Shown: positions 46,305 through 60,039, counted from the stretch's first letter. The stretch: DNA of 64,000 nt from Icerya purchasi (GCA_039619475.1 CM077115.1:486712400-486776399), one strand, 5' to 3'. The notes: generated by a model from the sequence alone, not told the origin. A program made the numbers and translations.

Positions 46305-48156
46305 GCACGCGCAATAGAGAAATCAGTAAAAAAAAAGTAAATAATCTTGAATGCGAAAAGCAATGGAAACTCATCGTCCGACTTCAGCGTGCAGATATTG
46401 AACTCAAAACCGGTATCGCAGTAATCGGTAATTGTAATCAGTTTCAAGTGTAGTTTTGCCCCTCTATTGGAATATTGCCGTAAGCACTAGATATTCGCCT
46501 AGCCAGCCTGGAAATCAAGTAGTATTGCTAAGGTCATCTCGGAAAAATTATATAGTATGCCTATATAAAGGCGAAGTTCCATTTCGGTAGAACAACATAG
46601 GATATTTCAGTGACCTTGTTGTCAACAGCTAAAACAAAATCAGTGAACACCTCTACGCTGTTGAATCCAAATTGGATATTTCTCAAAAAAAAAAACAACA
46701 AAAAAACAAAGTGCATTAATTAGCGTAGAAACACGTAGCTACTGAACGGTGGAATAGAAAAAAATGTCGTCGTCAATTATTCTAATAGTCGCTGAACTTT
46801 ATAATTTTTTAGAAAAGACTATGGAAACGAAGAATAATTAAAAGATTAGAATCGAACGTGCTCTACGGTGCAGATGGTAGGAAGTGCCCGCTTTTGGCGA
46901 CCAGCAGAAGACCTGACGTAACGATATTAGCGCGGGGTAATTTACACGCGGCTGACAGTGCTGGGCGATGATAAAAGTTGCGACTGTTACAGCTGAGACC
47001 TTTGCGCAACCTAAACGTCAACTAGAGCGAGCGAACTTTAAAATTTCGTCCCTACAGAGATTTTCGCTAGCTTCTTAGGAGCACGTGGTCAGTAATAAAA
47101 ATTGATACGAACGTGTGTGTCAGTTTTGTTTTGAAATGTGCTCCGATGAAAATGTGTTCCGCGAGAAAATGTGTAATTTTCAATTCAGCACAGTGCAGTT
47201 GCGATTGTTACCCATTCAAATTTCATCGGAATCAACCGTTCATTTCATTCGCCGTTAAACTTTTCCTGTCCAACACACTTACGTCATACTTCGATTCCAG
47301 TTCGACTTTTATTTCTTTCCTTTAGCTCGCTAATCGTTTCCCCAGCGGAAGCGAAGAAGTAAATTTAAAAGCAATACAATCTCAAAGTGTATCGCGAGTT
47401 GTTCGAAATCGATGTATCTTACCGTATTTTCTTCGCTTTATTTCGATTCCTAATTCTTCTCCGTATATTATTCCGGTACCCTGTTGCGCCGCTCGCTACC
47501 GTGTGGACTGAACAGCTTTTTGTTTGCGAAATAATCTTTTTCGACTGTATTTTCTATCAGATCATTATTAATTAATAATATCGATCGTCGTTCGTTTTGT
47601 CTGATTTCGAGAAGATATATTACCCGTCAGAGTTACGCATCTCGTTTAATATATTTATTCACGTGCCAACTGGAATACTGACTTGAATCTCCGAATGGTG
47701 TAATTTGTACCTTCTGGCGCCAAAAGACAAAAAAAGAAAAACCCAATAAATATCAAAAAAACCAGGAATACAAAGAAACTTTTTTGTCGAATTGTCCACT
47801 TTTTTTTATAATTCTTATTTTACCTAAAATTTTCCTTTTATATTTTTACCGGCGGAATCAGTTGTGTTAAAATAAAGTGAAAAGTTTGTCGGAGTCGAAT
47901 TAAATTAAATTTAAGAAAAAAAAATGAGATTAATTGAAATGAATAATGCTGATTACATAGCATCCGAAACGAACGAAATTCATAAGGAATGACATTTTCC
48001 AAAAAAAAAAAAAAAAAAAACAAAAAAGTAAATCAGTAAATCATTTTTCTTTTTTCTTTTATTATTAAGTATTTGTAAAATTATTTGTTGATCCCGCAAG
48101 GCACGAGCCCGTCTGCGAGTCCCCAACATAATTATATCACTGTATTTTGTTAAATA
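46305..48156. other. Spacer, nothing recognised
   Basis: It includes an A20 run (48001-48020). Open frames at 47113-47575 carry no recognisable motif. Confidence 0.4.
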
Positions 48157-48242
48157 TATTCACGACAAAAATAAATTTTTAACACTTAATTAAACAATTA
48201 TATGTTTAATTAAGTGTTAAAAATTTATTCTTGTCATGAATA
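48157..48242. repeat. Palindrome of about 86 bases
   Basis: Arms 48157-48196 and 48203-48242 are reverse complements with only a couple of mismatches around a six-base AT loop. The arms contain TTTTTAACACTTAATTAAACA. Like the 5 kb palindrome, it lacks recognisable transposon ends. Confidence 0.85.
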
Positions 48243-48760
48243 ATTATCATTTATTTCTAAGTAAAAAGTTCTGTAACCGGAAATAGTAATACTGTGTGAT
48301 TTACATTTTGTTATAATAAAAAAAAAGAAAAAAAAAAAAAAAATAGAACCACTCTGTTATTAGGAAATTTGGAGTTAATATATATATATATATATAGGGT
48401 TTTATAACGATCTAGTAAAAAAAGATAGAGAAGGAAAAGACAGAATGGAAGAAAAATCGGGAGATTTATTATTATGACTCCCTTTTAATTCTATTAATCT
48501 TTACTCCAGAGTATCGTTTAAATTTTGATTTTGTTTTTCCAAACATTCGAACTTTTTTCGTCTTCAATTTCCTTCAGTATCTCACGGCTAATTTCACTAA
48601 TACCCCTTCCGAGTATTTTACTAACGCTCAATATCTCTCGTTTCTACTATTAACGGAATCTTCGGACTTATTAGAAACACTGAAAAATTCGCCACTGCAG
48701 TATATATTGACATACACATATATATGCATAGGCCCATATTATTTTACTTACTATATATAT

Positions 48761-48990
48761 GGTAGCGCGGTAGCCTGGTGGTTAAGGCGCTTGGCTACTA
48801 AAGCAGAGGACGCGGGTTCCAGAATTGTCTCGTTCCAGATCCGAATCGCCCCCAGGTTTACCCAGCCCGAAATAATTGGGTACCAAAAAAATCTAGGAAA
48901 GTAAAGGCGGCCGGGAAAAAGGAATTGACACTCTCACTCTCATTAGTGCTTCTGGGCTTAGTACACTGTGAACCTTAACTTACTGTACAG
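48761..48990 (+). repeat. tRNA-derived SINE
   Basis: The A box TAGCCTGGTGGTTAAGGCG (from 48771) is followed by a degenerate B box (GGGTTCCAGAATTG) and a tRNA-unrelated body containing CCCAGGTTTACCCAGCCC and GGGTACC. This order (tRNA head, unrelated body) identifies a SINE. The B box is too damaged for a functional tRNA. It differs in sequence from the 46.2 and 58.4 kb copies. Confidence 0.65.
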
Positions 48991-51130
48991 ATAAATTTTT
49001 TACGCAGTTTTGTCAGTTAAATATTTAAGGAAGAAACTAACATGATAGTCGCATGTGTGAGGACATTGGGCTTTATAGAAATAGTTCGGTAACAATACAC
49101 CTGTTGCAATTGAAGGCAAAATAGTTTTAAGCGTAGGTAAGGAAATAGTTTTGTTTTTTTCATTGATATTTGCGCTAAAACGTACTTGCACACTTGAGGT
49201 GCAGTCACGTTAAAATGGTTCACATGCTACAGCGTGTGGAAAGAGTGTTTAGTAATAGTAATAAACAAAAATAACGAGAAGAAGATGAAGGGGAAATGAA
49301 AGAAAATATTAAGAGGTATAATGATTTTGTAGGAAGTTAGAAGAGATATGATTTACTGAAAAAAGTCGGTGAAAAGTAGGTAAAAAAGAAAAAAAACGAA
49401 AGCGAAACAAATGGGACCGAATGAATTTAGCAAAAAAACAAACGCTATCCCGATCTGCTAAACTCTTTCTTTATGAAATATTAGTATTCCAATACCGAAT
49501 CAATATGTCCACATCTCTGGCGCTCAACAGTGCTTTGTCATACTGCTTCTTATTGCATCGTTTCAAATATTCTGCGAAAACTACATGCTATTCCGATTAA
49601 AAATTCCGGTTCATATGGGGGAAGAATTTATAGCAGCCGTAGGAACGACAGTAGCGCGAATTTGCAGCGAGCGATTAAAGAATGATTATTAAACTGTTCA
49701 GTTGACGACTCGCGTTAAAATGGTTTTTTCGTTAATTTTTCATTATCTGGGATGATCACACCGTTTGATCAGATATCCGTGTATTAGGAAGCGAGACGGA
49801 CAGAAATTAAGAGTGTGATCGGTCGTTGTAATTTTAGACGTCATTGCTTGCTGTAATTGTTAATTTTAAATTCTTTATCGTTGGAAATAGTACAATAGCG
49901 CTGCGATAAATTCTAACTCAACATTCGCTCAGTTGAGCACAATAGAACACACACTGCGTCAAAGTTGCATGTCACCGTTTACACATCAGCCACAGTTCTT
50001 TTCGCATTGACAAATGTTGATATGGAGAAGTTTCACTTCAAAAACTCAACTTTAAATCGAATTTTAAAAATTCTTTTGCTTTAATCGAATTAAATCGACC
50101 GCGGAGACGGCAGACATGCGGAATGCGAACAAATAATTGCGAATAACCAACTTTCTCGGCCGGACTAAGAAAGCGATCTTTGTCGGAAAGCGAGGGCGGG
50201 GGGGGGAGACTTGGGCGGATTTGGCTTTTGATTATAGCGATGCGGCTTCGAGCGACAGCGGATGTGTACTGCGATGACAACGATCAAATTAAATTTCCAC
50301 TCCGTTCGAGAGGGCCCCGGTATAATGGAAACACAAGGTTATTATTAAAAGGCAGAAGACGACCAGCTAAGCCGAGTGCTCAATTTTATCGCTTCCGAGA
50401 CTCCTACGTTTGTTGTCGATTGCTTCGCTGAAAATTGCGAAATTTTCAATTTAACGACGGATTAAATTAGTGTAAAAATTCGTTTGGCAGCAGATGTTGT
50501 GATATTCTGTAAACCGTTCAGCTGCATGGCAAGCAAAGCTCCGTAGACGTCGCGAAGCTGTACGCTGCACACAGGCATACACACGCGCACATCACATTCT
50601 TCTCATTTTCATATCTGAATTCCTGACATCATCTGTAGATTATTACTTGGCCTAATAACGAAAAGATGTCAATTAACGGAGCGGAACCGTCTTCTTTCTC
50701 GAAAATTCATTCAATCGAGCACTAAATCCCCGATAAGAGGAAACCCCGTTCAACTCGTTATCGCTGCATTGATTACGGCGAAGCTGAATTGATGTAACGA
50801 TATTCGTGTTAAAAACGAATACGCGACGAGTTACTACATGTATCAACCGAGCAGCCAATAGGCAGCGTATCAAAAAAATCTGAATAGCTCTGAATTGGAT
50901 TTCGCAAGTTTTCATTCAAGCTCGTCTTGCTGTTAAACGATGATGGGTATAAAGAGGGCTTCCTCCCTGAAATTATTTCTGTAAACTTTGAGCATATTTA
51001 ACATAAAGAAGGAAAGAAAAAAAAAAATCAGTTAAAGTAGCAGACGTTTCTGTGAAAAGAATTTTTATTTCGTTTTTGGAATTATCAACAACAATTGGAG
51101 AAAAACTGAACCAATAATAACATTAGCCAA
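48991..51130. other. Spacer with GC-richer part, nothing recognised
   Basis: The interval 49900-50450 is GC-richer and has open frames on both strands, but no domain and no splice-supported exon was found. Confidence 0.35.
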
Positions 51131-51284
51131 TTAAACTAATAGTAAACATTAAACTAACAGCAAGCACTAAACTAACAGCAAACATTAAACTAACAGCAAG
51201 CATTAAACTAACAGCAATCATTAAACTAACAGCAAACATTAAACTAACAGCAATCATTAAACTAATAGCAAGTGTTAAACTACT
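51131..51284. repeat. 18-base minisatellite, about 8.5 copies
   Basis: The unit TTAAACTAACAGCAAACA is repeated with small changes (CAATCA, CAAGCA). One frame through it is open and would give a hexapeptide repeat, but it has no Met and stops appear at both sides. Confidence 0.9.
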
Positions 51285-52316
51285 ATCCCTTATATGATAT
51301 GCGGTATTTTAAAATGTTTGAAAAACGGTTTGGAAATTATGTTTCCTCGTTTGTACTGCCTCTCTGTCATATCATCCGGCTCTCCTGGACTGTAGTAATT
51401 TTCCTTTCGATTTCCCTTCCAAAATCGACTAAACCGGGTTCTTACTTGTACATATATATGTATTATACTAACATTCATAAAATTGGAACTAATTTTGTCG
51501 TTTAATGTCCATTTTATTGCTATTTGTTCATTCGCAGATATTTTAGCTACACCATTTTGCATTGTGCATAGTTTAAATTTACGAGACTCTCATAAGGTTC
51601 CCTATGTTTTCATTAGAAATAAAGATAACGCTTTAATAATACTAATAATAGTGTATTTTTGAGGGTTTTTTATTTCACTTTTCAACATATTCACGACGCA
51701 TAATTATTGTAACGTGAGACATGTTGACATAAGCCAAAACATCATAGATATCGGGAGAGATGTGTTCCCGAATGTTAGCACTGCTCTTTCCACTTCGTTA
51801 TCTGAAACACTAAATGTTTACTTAATTTTGCAAACAGCAAAAATAATTTCATAGAAAATCCGACTTATACGGAGAATGGTCAAACCACTGGTAACATTTA
51901 ATTTTATGATCTGATGTTATATAAACTTAATGGCATGGCAAATCTTTCTCGATAGTGCTCGTTTCTCAAATATTTCAGAACCTCGCACTGTTGAATGTTT
52001 TCAAACGTCTAACTCGACCGCCCCCATTCTGTGGTCATACATATCTGTTCCACTTCTTTCAGTGAAGGTTTTATCGCCGTCGCCTTATTATATCAACATT
52101 ATTTTTCATACGCTTTAATCTGTCGCATCCGTATTGAAACATTCCGCTACATTTCATTGCATACCATTTCTAAATGGCACTCTAAGGGGAAACTTACTAT
52201 TAAAATGCTCCTCGTATTATTCTTTGTACGACGAACAATATACTTGTGATTGTACTTGTATCATGGTAACACACTGGTTTTTATAGTAAGAATGTTACAA
52301 CGACAACGCTCAGAAT
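51285..52316. other. Spacer, nothing recognised
   Basis: No repeat, RNA gene or domain is recognised in this AT-rich stretch. Confidence 0.4.
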
Positions 52317-52755
52317 CAGGGCCGTGTCCAGAATTTTGAAAAGGGAGGGGTTTTGAAAATTTTCTTCACATATTTATTTTATAAATAACACAAGACATTT
52401 TTCACTAATATTCATACTATTAATAATTTCCATCATTTTTATTTATGTATTTATAATTTACAATAAATGAATTACACCGTATAAACATTAGTAAAAATTA
52501 CATATGTTATTTTGATTATGCTGGTAATAAAAAAATTTTTGCATAAAATATTAACCAAATACCTAAAAATATGGAGCATATTTTTTCTTTTTTTTTTTAA
52601 AAAAGTAGGTAAGAAGACAACCTAAAAAATCATCGATATTTATTTTAAATTTTTGATTTTTTTCAGATTTTCGTGTATTTATAATAATAACTATTTCTGT
52701 TCTAATAGAGGGTCATCCCCCCCCCCCCTTGTGGACGCAGTTTTGGTCAGGATGT
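52317..52755. mobile_element. Possible MITE with G-rich ends
   Basis: The left edge CAGGGCCGTGTCCAGAATTT with AGGGAGGGG and the right edge (reversed) AAACTGCGTCCACAAGGGGG form a loose inverted pair around AT-rich DNA. This GTCCA-plus-poly-G pattern is common in hAT-type MITEs. No clear target duplication is seen. Confidence 0.4.
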
Positions 52756-53399
52756 AACAGTAGGACTTGAAAACTTCCTTTTTTCACTCGTGATCCCGTT
52801 TCTGCTGGCACCTGAAATATGTTCTACATGCTGTAATATTTGAGTTAAATTTTACCGTTATTTCTTCAAACATTGGCTTTTTGAGTTTAATAGCGATGCA
52901 TTTTATTATATTCAGTTGTAAAATGTATTTTCCTGTTTGCGATGAAGCTACTCTCGCTGACACAATAACCATGTCAACAGAAACCGCTTTGTCGCAACAA
53001 AAATTAATTTTTACGCCTAACGAAGCATTTACGTTAAATAAATTCCCATTATTTACATTATACTAAATTCTTTGTTACCGTATAATGTGCGGTGATGATG
53101 ATATTTAAAAATTCGGCCATGAACTTTTAAGTGTTTAAAATTTTTGTATTCGAAAATAATTATACGTGTACTTTTGTTTTTATTTTTACTAATTTTCCTT
53201 CCGTTACACCTCAAAGGCAAATCGAAAATTAATCAGAAAATAATATTAAGAATAAAACGTAAAAGAAAAGCGATTTTACGCGGATACGTTTTCAAGTACC
53301 GATTGAAAAATAACTTTTACAGCGAATACTTTAAAAGCAGATATATTTAAAATAAAAGCCATCAGTTATTGCATGATCAGATGGGAAAAATATAACAAT
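52756..53399. other. Spacer, nothing recognised
   Basis: There are short frames only. The last part may belong to the 5' region of the Jockey-like element that follows. Confidence 0.35.
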
Positions 53400-55860
53400 A
53401 AAAATGAAATTACGTAATGTTATAAATGTCAAGCATACGGACATGTTTCATACAATTCTTTCCAGCCCACCAAATATGTCTTAGATGCGCAGATAAACGC
53501 TCACATAAAGAACACTGTAACAGTACATGCATTAAGTGTATAATTCTAAAGAATGCCCCGTGTATTGCAAAATATTTTACAATCGAAGAAAAATAGAAAT
53601 ACTAATGTAAGGAAATCACATAAATAAAACTATAAGAGGAAATAATAAATGGTATAAATAATGAAAAGAGCGATAAAAATAGACTAAGTAACGCATTCGA
53701 TAACCACTCTATAAACTTAGCCTATATAATTTTCCAATATGCAAAGAAATAGGCCTAAGTAAAATTAAAATTAGCGATTTATTTTTGTTTTGGTAAACGC
53801 GAGCCATATTACTACTTTCATAAAATATTTGCTTGTATATATCGATTTTCATTTCTTTCGACGTGCAGGCGTTCAGGAAATGATTGCTTAGGCTAAATCT
53901 AACCAAATTAATCCTTAGTTGATGAGAAACTTCAGTACAACTCCAGTTTATATGAGATTAAAAAACCAATAGTAGTATTGAACATCAACGGCAATTTTCT
54001 TTCTCGCATTGTTCGCATCTTTACTAAAATTACCAGCAATTGTAAGATTTATAATTTTTGAATAATCAGTATTACTTGTACTAACAGACTTTGTTCTGCC
54101 GTTTTTTTACTAATCATTTACGTAAAGTAGTTAAAAGCAAATGAAAAATGGATCGAAATAACCAGTGGAATAAATTTCTAAAAAATTTAACACCTGAAGA
54201 TAACTTTTTTCTTTTTTTCTTTAAGGAAGTTAAATAATTCTTTGTTTTTTTGGTACAAAACTGAACTACCGCCAATGCAAAAATACCGAATACAAACAAT
54301 AATTTTTCGTGTGATTCTGAAAATAAGGTAAAAATTCCAGTACAACAGGATATTACAAAACCAAGAGTTATCCTGCACCGATCGTGTTAGGAATATTAAA
54401 AGAACTATCAACAAGTATTTTTCTATAATAGCAAACAACGCAGCAAATTATTACGCAACTAGCTCTAAGCGAGTTATCAAACTCATAAATAATTTAAATA
54501 ATAAAAATTCTGTAGAACATGATAAAGTTAGCCTTCAAAATGGTTAAAAATTTACAAAACTAAAGTGATAATGGCTATTGTGTACATTTTCAATTCGTGT
54601 TTTAGATTAGGTTATTTTCCACTGAAACGGAAAATCTCGCAGATAGTACTAAGCCTGGTAGAGATGCTTCTTCGGCCTATAACATCCGTTCGATTAGCTT
54701 ATTAAGTAATTTAAACTATTCGAGAAAAAGAGATTGTACTTATTAGATTAAGGAAGTACATGGACGAAAATAATATAATTCTGATAATCAATTTGGCTTC
54801 CGACTTACACTAATTGTAAGTACAATCGTTCAACTGAAATCCATGACAAAGTTACCGACGGTTTTAATCAGACATAGAGGAGTTTTATGAAATGATATGG
54901 AAGAAGGATACCGCACGGATCGAAGGTATAAAATTTAAACTAATCGGGCTTAAGTATCCTGTGTGTCTGATATACATAAATATATTAAACTCATATTTAT
55001 TAAATAGAAAATTTTATATTCAATGATTATAAGTCGCCCCCGTGCAGTACATACTGGTGTACCGTAAAGGAGCATTTCAGGACCACATTTATTTATAGTA
55101 TACTTAAACGACATAAAAATTAAAGAGTCTGAAATATACATCTACATGCAGACGATACTGCGATTCTAACGACATCTTACACAACGGAAGCAGTAATTCT
55201 TTAAAACAACAAATGCGACAATAAGACACTTTAAAAAATGACAAATTAAAATAGACGATGATAAAACAGAAGCTATTTTATTCATTAGAAGACGACCGCA
55301 TATACACGAAAACAAATCAAAAATAGTCGTGTAGAATGGAAAGATGAAATAATACCTAGGGGACTAACGCTTGATAAAAGTTAACGTAACTCATTAAGAA
55401 TAAAGTTATAAAGGCTCAGCAAAAGAGATTTGTTGCCTATACCCCTACGTTAGTAGGCAATTGCATTTAAAATTTCTAAAAACAAGCTCATTATTTATTT
55501 TAAAAAATCATCTTGCCAAAACTATCATATGCAGTAACAATTTTAACGCCTAGCAGCCAAATTATTTTTCAGGCACTTCGAAGAATTCAAAATCACTGTC
55601 TAAGAATAATCCTGAATGTACACTGGCATCAACTCGTTGTATGATTACCTAAAAATGCTATAAATTCAGCAAGTAATTACAAAGACCACGCGGAAATATT
55701 TTGACGCAATCCGACTTCAATTAATAATATAGGTGACTATGATTACCAAACACACTTACGCATAGATGTACAAAATATACAAACATAAAAGTATAAAATA
55801 CACCCTACTGACATACTTAAATGCAATACTTTACAACTTTTGTGTCTTGGCGGCTTTATT
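53400..55860 (+). pseudogene. Decayed Jockey-like LINE
   Basis: The zinc-knuckle region of a Jockey-type ORF1 is visible at 53418-53560: CYKCQAYGHVSYN, then in another frame CLRCADKRSHKEHC and TCIKC. After a degenerate interval the polymerase follows: FRLGYFPLKRKISQIVL (54598 onward), LRKYMDENNII and NQFGFRLT (about 54750-54810), IGLKYPVCLIYINILNSYLL (from 54942), then a LFIVYLNDIKIKES-type region and a Y-x-x-D-D-T pattern near 55150 broken by an indel. Stops and frame changes occur throughout. This is an old copy of the Jockey clade, unrelated to the LINE A and B insertions. Confidence 0.7.
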
Positions 55861-58414
55861 AGACAGCAAACGTTATATAATAATAAGAACTTTTAAGCTA
55901 GTTTTATAAGTTATTTAAATTAACTCGTATTTAACTAGGTAGTAGCCATTTTAGTTTCAGTGTATACACGCTATACTGTCATCGATTAAATTACTAATTA
56001 ATCGTTTCATTGAAGGATCGTATGTGCTTTCAAGGCTCTCTTTTGTATTGTATACTTTTTTCCCGCAAATTTATAACTAATATTAAGTAAATTACTAACT
56101 GATATGCCCATGAATCCGGTTTAAGAAACATTTTCTCTTTCGGTAATAATTCTTATTAAATTTCTATATTGTATTATAATATTGAAGGTGTACAAAAATA
56201 AATGGTTTTCCTTCTTCTTCTTCTTCTTCTTCTTCTTCTTCTTCTTCTTCTTCTTCTTCTGCTGATGGGAAGTCGAAGGGAGTGTAAGAAAGAGAAAAAA
56301 AATGCTCTTTGAAACGGGTAGAAAGATATCCGATGAGTGGAAAAGCTGGGCACAGAAAAGAAAAAAGCCAACAGAACGAGACGTAACGTAGGTTCTGATT
56401 GAAAAAGAAGAAAAAAAAAAAAAACGGAAAAAAAAGAAGAAAACAAACCTGGTTAATTCGCGGAAATTTTCAACACTTTCGGGGTAAATCTATTGAGTTT
56501 ATTACGATTTTTGTTAAAAGTTAGAAAACATAAAAAAAAAAGCCCCAAAAAACAGCGAGATTTTTAATTCGCCATAATCTCGGCCACATAGTCAAAATAA
56601 AACTGGAAGCGGAAGGGGTTTGGAAAATTTTCCAATTCCAATTTCGGTTTTGTAGCGCGTTTATCGAGTGTTGTATATTTTTATTAAGCGATCGCGCGGG
56701 GGGAAAAGTTTTTATTTATATTTTTGCCCCGCCAGCGGTACCAGAAGGTTATTTTGATAAAGTTTTTTCCGAAATTAGGGGACTAGGTTTCGCGATATTT
56801 TGTAAGTTCTTTCGCTGTCTTTGTCGTCCGAGAGGCACATTGTTCGACGAGCGTCGGAAGAAGAGTGACTGCAAAACGTAAGTGAGCGAGAAGGTTAAGG
56901 AAAAGCCCGATTTTCCCTATATTTCCCTAAGGGAGGAAGGATAGCGGCATTGCCTATTTCTGGCGTTCGACTGGAAACGGAAAAATAAGGTTTTCCGAAT
57001 GATCGGTTCAGCTGCTGACTTCTCAGAGCCGGTCTTCTGTTCGCGCAGTTCCGCCCATATACACTGCCGGCACTTATCAAATAACGGCGAAGCGGGGTCG
57101 CTGCAGCTGTTTTTTATGGCAAAACTCATAAACACAATAACATCTCGAATATTGTCATTTTCTCTTCATTCCTCCTTTGATAGCCGGGCGCTTTTTTCCG
57201 TTCCGACTTTAGCCGCTTGCCGGTGCCTCGCCCGCAAACCCAATTTTCGAACCAATCTATACAGAACGAGCTCCTCTCAGACTTTTATCTGTCTTCCAGT
57301 CCCCCCTCCCCCCACCCGGGGAACATTTACTCTCGCTCCTACTCGGTAATTGTTTCGATATCTAATTTTACATTTTCACTGCACGGGGCTCCGTTTCCGC
57401 GAAATAGAAAGGGCTTCGAGCGTCCCGTTCGCTGACGCTCTAGCGCCCTTTACATCACTGTACTCTTCGCACTGTTAGTCGAGAACAATGCGACAGAGTA
57501 TTATTCGGATTTAATTAAAGCGAAACAACGATGACCTAGTTTGCAGTGTGATCTTCTGCGGAATCCACGGTAGCCGCGGCGAAAAAATAAGAAACCAACG
57601 GCGACAGCTGAGCAGCCGTACTGAAAGTCAAGTCGCTTTTTGCCCGGGCCTCAGCACCGGTTTGACTGCCATTATTTTCGCTTCAAGTTCGCCGGTTAAT
57701 GCTTTTTCCCATTACATAAAGTTTCACAAGTTCGACGAATTATTATTAATTAAGTTGTCTTATAATTTCGGTTTAAAATTCTGATTTATTTTCGGATGTT
57801 TTGCTTTAATTCGGCCGAGTCGCGACAGGTTCTCTTCATTTAAAATTATTTCACGTTTCCCCGACAAACGATTAGACAGAACGTCTATTTTCGAAAAATC
57901 GGTCGTCGTACGGCTAAGGAGATTTTCCTGAACTTTGAAATTTTTCTTTCTTTCCGTTCGCAGCGTGTTTTTTCGCGAATAACCAAAAACCCGGGAGTCA
58001 AATTTTCACTGAACTATATATCGTATATATTGTACTAGTCAGCTTATATTCCCTTTCGAAAACCATGTGTGTCTAATTGACTGCCAATACTAAGACTTCA
58101 TTTAATGACGCAGCTCTTAACTTTTCCAACCAGTGCAATTTTCTCTTTCTATCTTCTTTTTTTTTCGTTTTTTTAATTAAATTTTTGCCAGTTTGTTTTC
58201 TAACTGAAAACGGAAAATAAACTAAATTTTCAATCTTGTACAAATTTCGTTCCCTTCGAATTTCGTATAATTCGATCCGAAAATCAAAAGTTTCGGATCA
58301 GCAGGAAGATTAATATTCTAATTAACTGCGCTATTTTTAAACGTTACGTATCTAGTTGATATACAAAACTCGTATAAAAATTTCACATTATTAAGGTATA
58401 TGCGTGTATATGTC
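55861..58414. other. Spacer with CTT repeat and a GC-rich block
   Basis: A (CTT)n repeat lies at 56208-56260. From about 56880 to 57800 GC content rises and includes TTTTTATGGCAAAACTCATA (near 57110), a Hox-type TTTATGG site context. Overlapping frames on both strands lack domains. It is a candidate regulatory block; no gene is supported. Confidence 0.35.
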
Positions 58415-58600
58415 GTTGCGATGGCCTAGTGGCTAAAGCAGTTGGCTTCCGTTTCGGCAGTGATTCGATCCCGGGCGATGACAGAATATGCGCGCTAGTT
58501 AGTTATAGGGACACATTTCGGTTGCATTTATAATAGTCAATATGAAATGTCGTCATGAGTGTTAGCGTCACGTAAAAATATTCAGCCCCGGCGAACAATC
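58415..58600 (+). repeat. tRNA-derived SINE
   Basis: The A box TGGCCTAGTGGCTAAAGCA and B box GATTCGATCCC are spaced as in a tRNA, with CGTTTCGG between them and a tRNA-unrelated body after GCGATGACAGAATATG. The 46.2 kb antisense copy shares the GCGAT-x-GCCTA start and the GGCGA-x-GACA end. This suggests one SINE family rather than a tRNA gene. Confidence 0.6.
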
Positions 58601-60039
58601 GCATCAACGTGAACAGGCCAGTCGTCTTTGTTCGCCTCGCCACTGATGTCGCACGTCGGTCGGTAGCATGGAAGCTGTTGCGCTTTGGTTTCCATGCTCG
58701 CCAATTGTGCTGCTAGTTTATCCTTAGAGATAGAACTCATACTGGAAATTGAGTGAGAATATAAGAAGATATATATACATACATATTATACATATACACA
58801 TATACATATACACATATTCTATGCATTAAGCACCCCGAGTTCCACTGTTCTCTTCTTAACCAGAGCAGTGGTCCTTGAGACAGTTTGTTGATAACGGGAA
58901 CGTAAAAATTTGGAACGTGTGAAAGTGTGTTCATAAAAAGAAAAAAATTTACCTTTGCTCACTTCTAGGTAATTTTCTTTATTTGCCATTTTCAAAGTTT
59001 ATAAAATATGTTCGTGGCCCGCATAATGCATAATGACTGGTATTTAGGGTTTCGTCTCGTTCATATTATTACCGAAGGAAGTTTATACTTTGTAAAAACA
59101 ATGAACAGAAAATTCCACCAACTTTTTTCTACTTCTTTATTTCCGCGGGAGCATAGGTTGAATATTGTTTTTTCTGTAAAAGTAATCATTTCCATGGAGG
59201 AGCCCCTTTTTATAAAACAAGCCCTACATACATATATCGGAACGAAAATTGCAGAAGCCTACAGAGAAACATAAAACGAAATATATACATGTATGTAAAT
59301 CGATTTTGCCTGTTTTAAAATACTGTTACTTCTAAAGTTTCATAGTGCAAGTCGTCAGTTCATTGTAAGCATTGTAAATTTTTGTAAAACGTTTTTAAAG
59401 AGTGAAATACAAACATTTCATTTTACGTTCAAATTGTTCGGTTTTCCGCCAATGATGCCGCAAGAATTCCGAAAACATTCTAGAACTTTTAGAATTCCAA
59501 CGTTCACTTTTTTCAAAGTTTTCATGAAGAGAAAATTTTAAAAGAGAGGCCCACCTGCAGATCGATAAATAGCCGACATCTGATTTTAGTGTTTCCGTAT
59601 GCAGTAGTTTCCTCCGAGAGTGTAAGCAAACATATTAATATGTCGCTACATTTTTTTTTTCTCTTTTTTTTTGTTGGCTAGCTTATATGTATGCTGGAAA
59701 ATTGAAAAGAAACGAATAAATTAGTTTTACTCGTGTATCGTCAGCCGGTGTGAAGTCAGCTGATGTTCTAGATATTTATCTTTTATTTCGCGATATAGTT
59801 TAACATCGATGCCCCCGGTTAGTGTGTCGTCGTCGTGGCTTAGGATTTAAAAAAACGTTTTTTCCATTTTTTTTTTTTCTTCTTTTTCTTCAACTTAATC
59901 ATTAAATGGAACATTTTAATTTACGTCATTACGCGAGCAGAATGAATCAATTAGCAATCTGGCTTTGATGATTGATCGAACGAAGGGAAACTCTCAGAGG
60001 AAGAATGATGTATAAAGAAATAACGAGTTGTTAGCCTGT
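58601..60039. other. Spacer, nothing recognised
   Basis: It contains a TACATA-type repeat near 58772-58815. An 88-residue frame at 59008-59274 has no known domain. Confidence 0.35.

Noticed and set aside
39137..51284. CRISPR-like arrays at 39.1 and 51.1 kb
   Set aside because: The units are contiguous minisatellites without unique spacers, in a eukaryotic genome.
56174..56446. A 90-residue frame with a poly-Arg run
   Set aside because: It is created by the CTT repeat read on the minus strand.
58415..58493. A tRNA gene
   Set aside because: A and B boxes are present but the acceptor and T arms do not pair, and a related copy exists at 46.2 kb, which fits a SINE.
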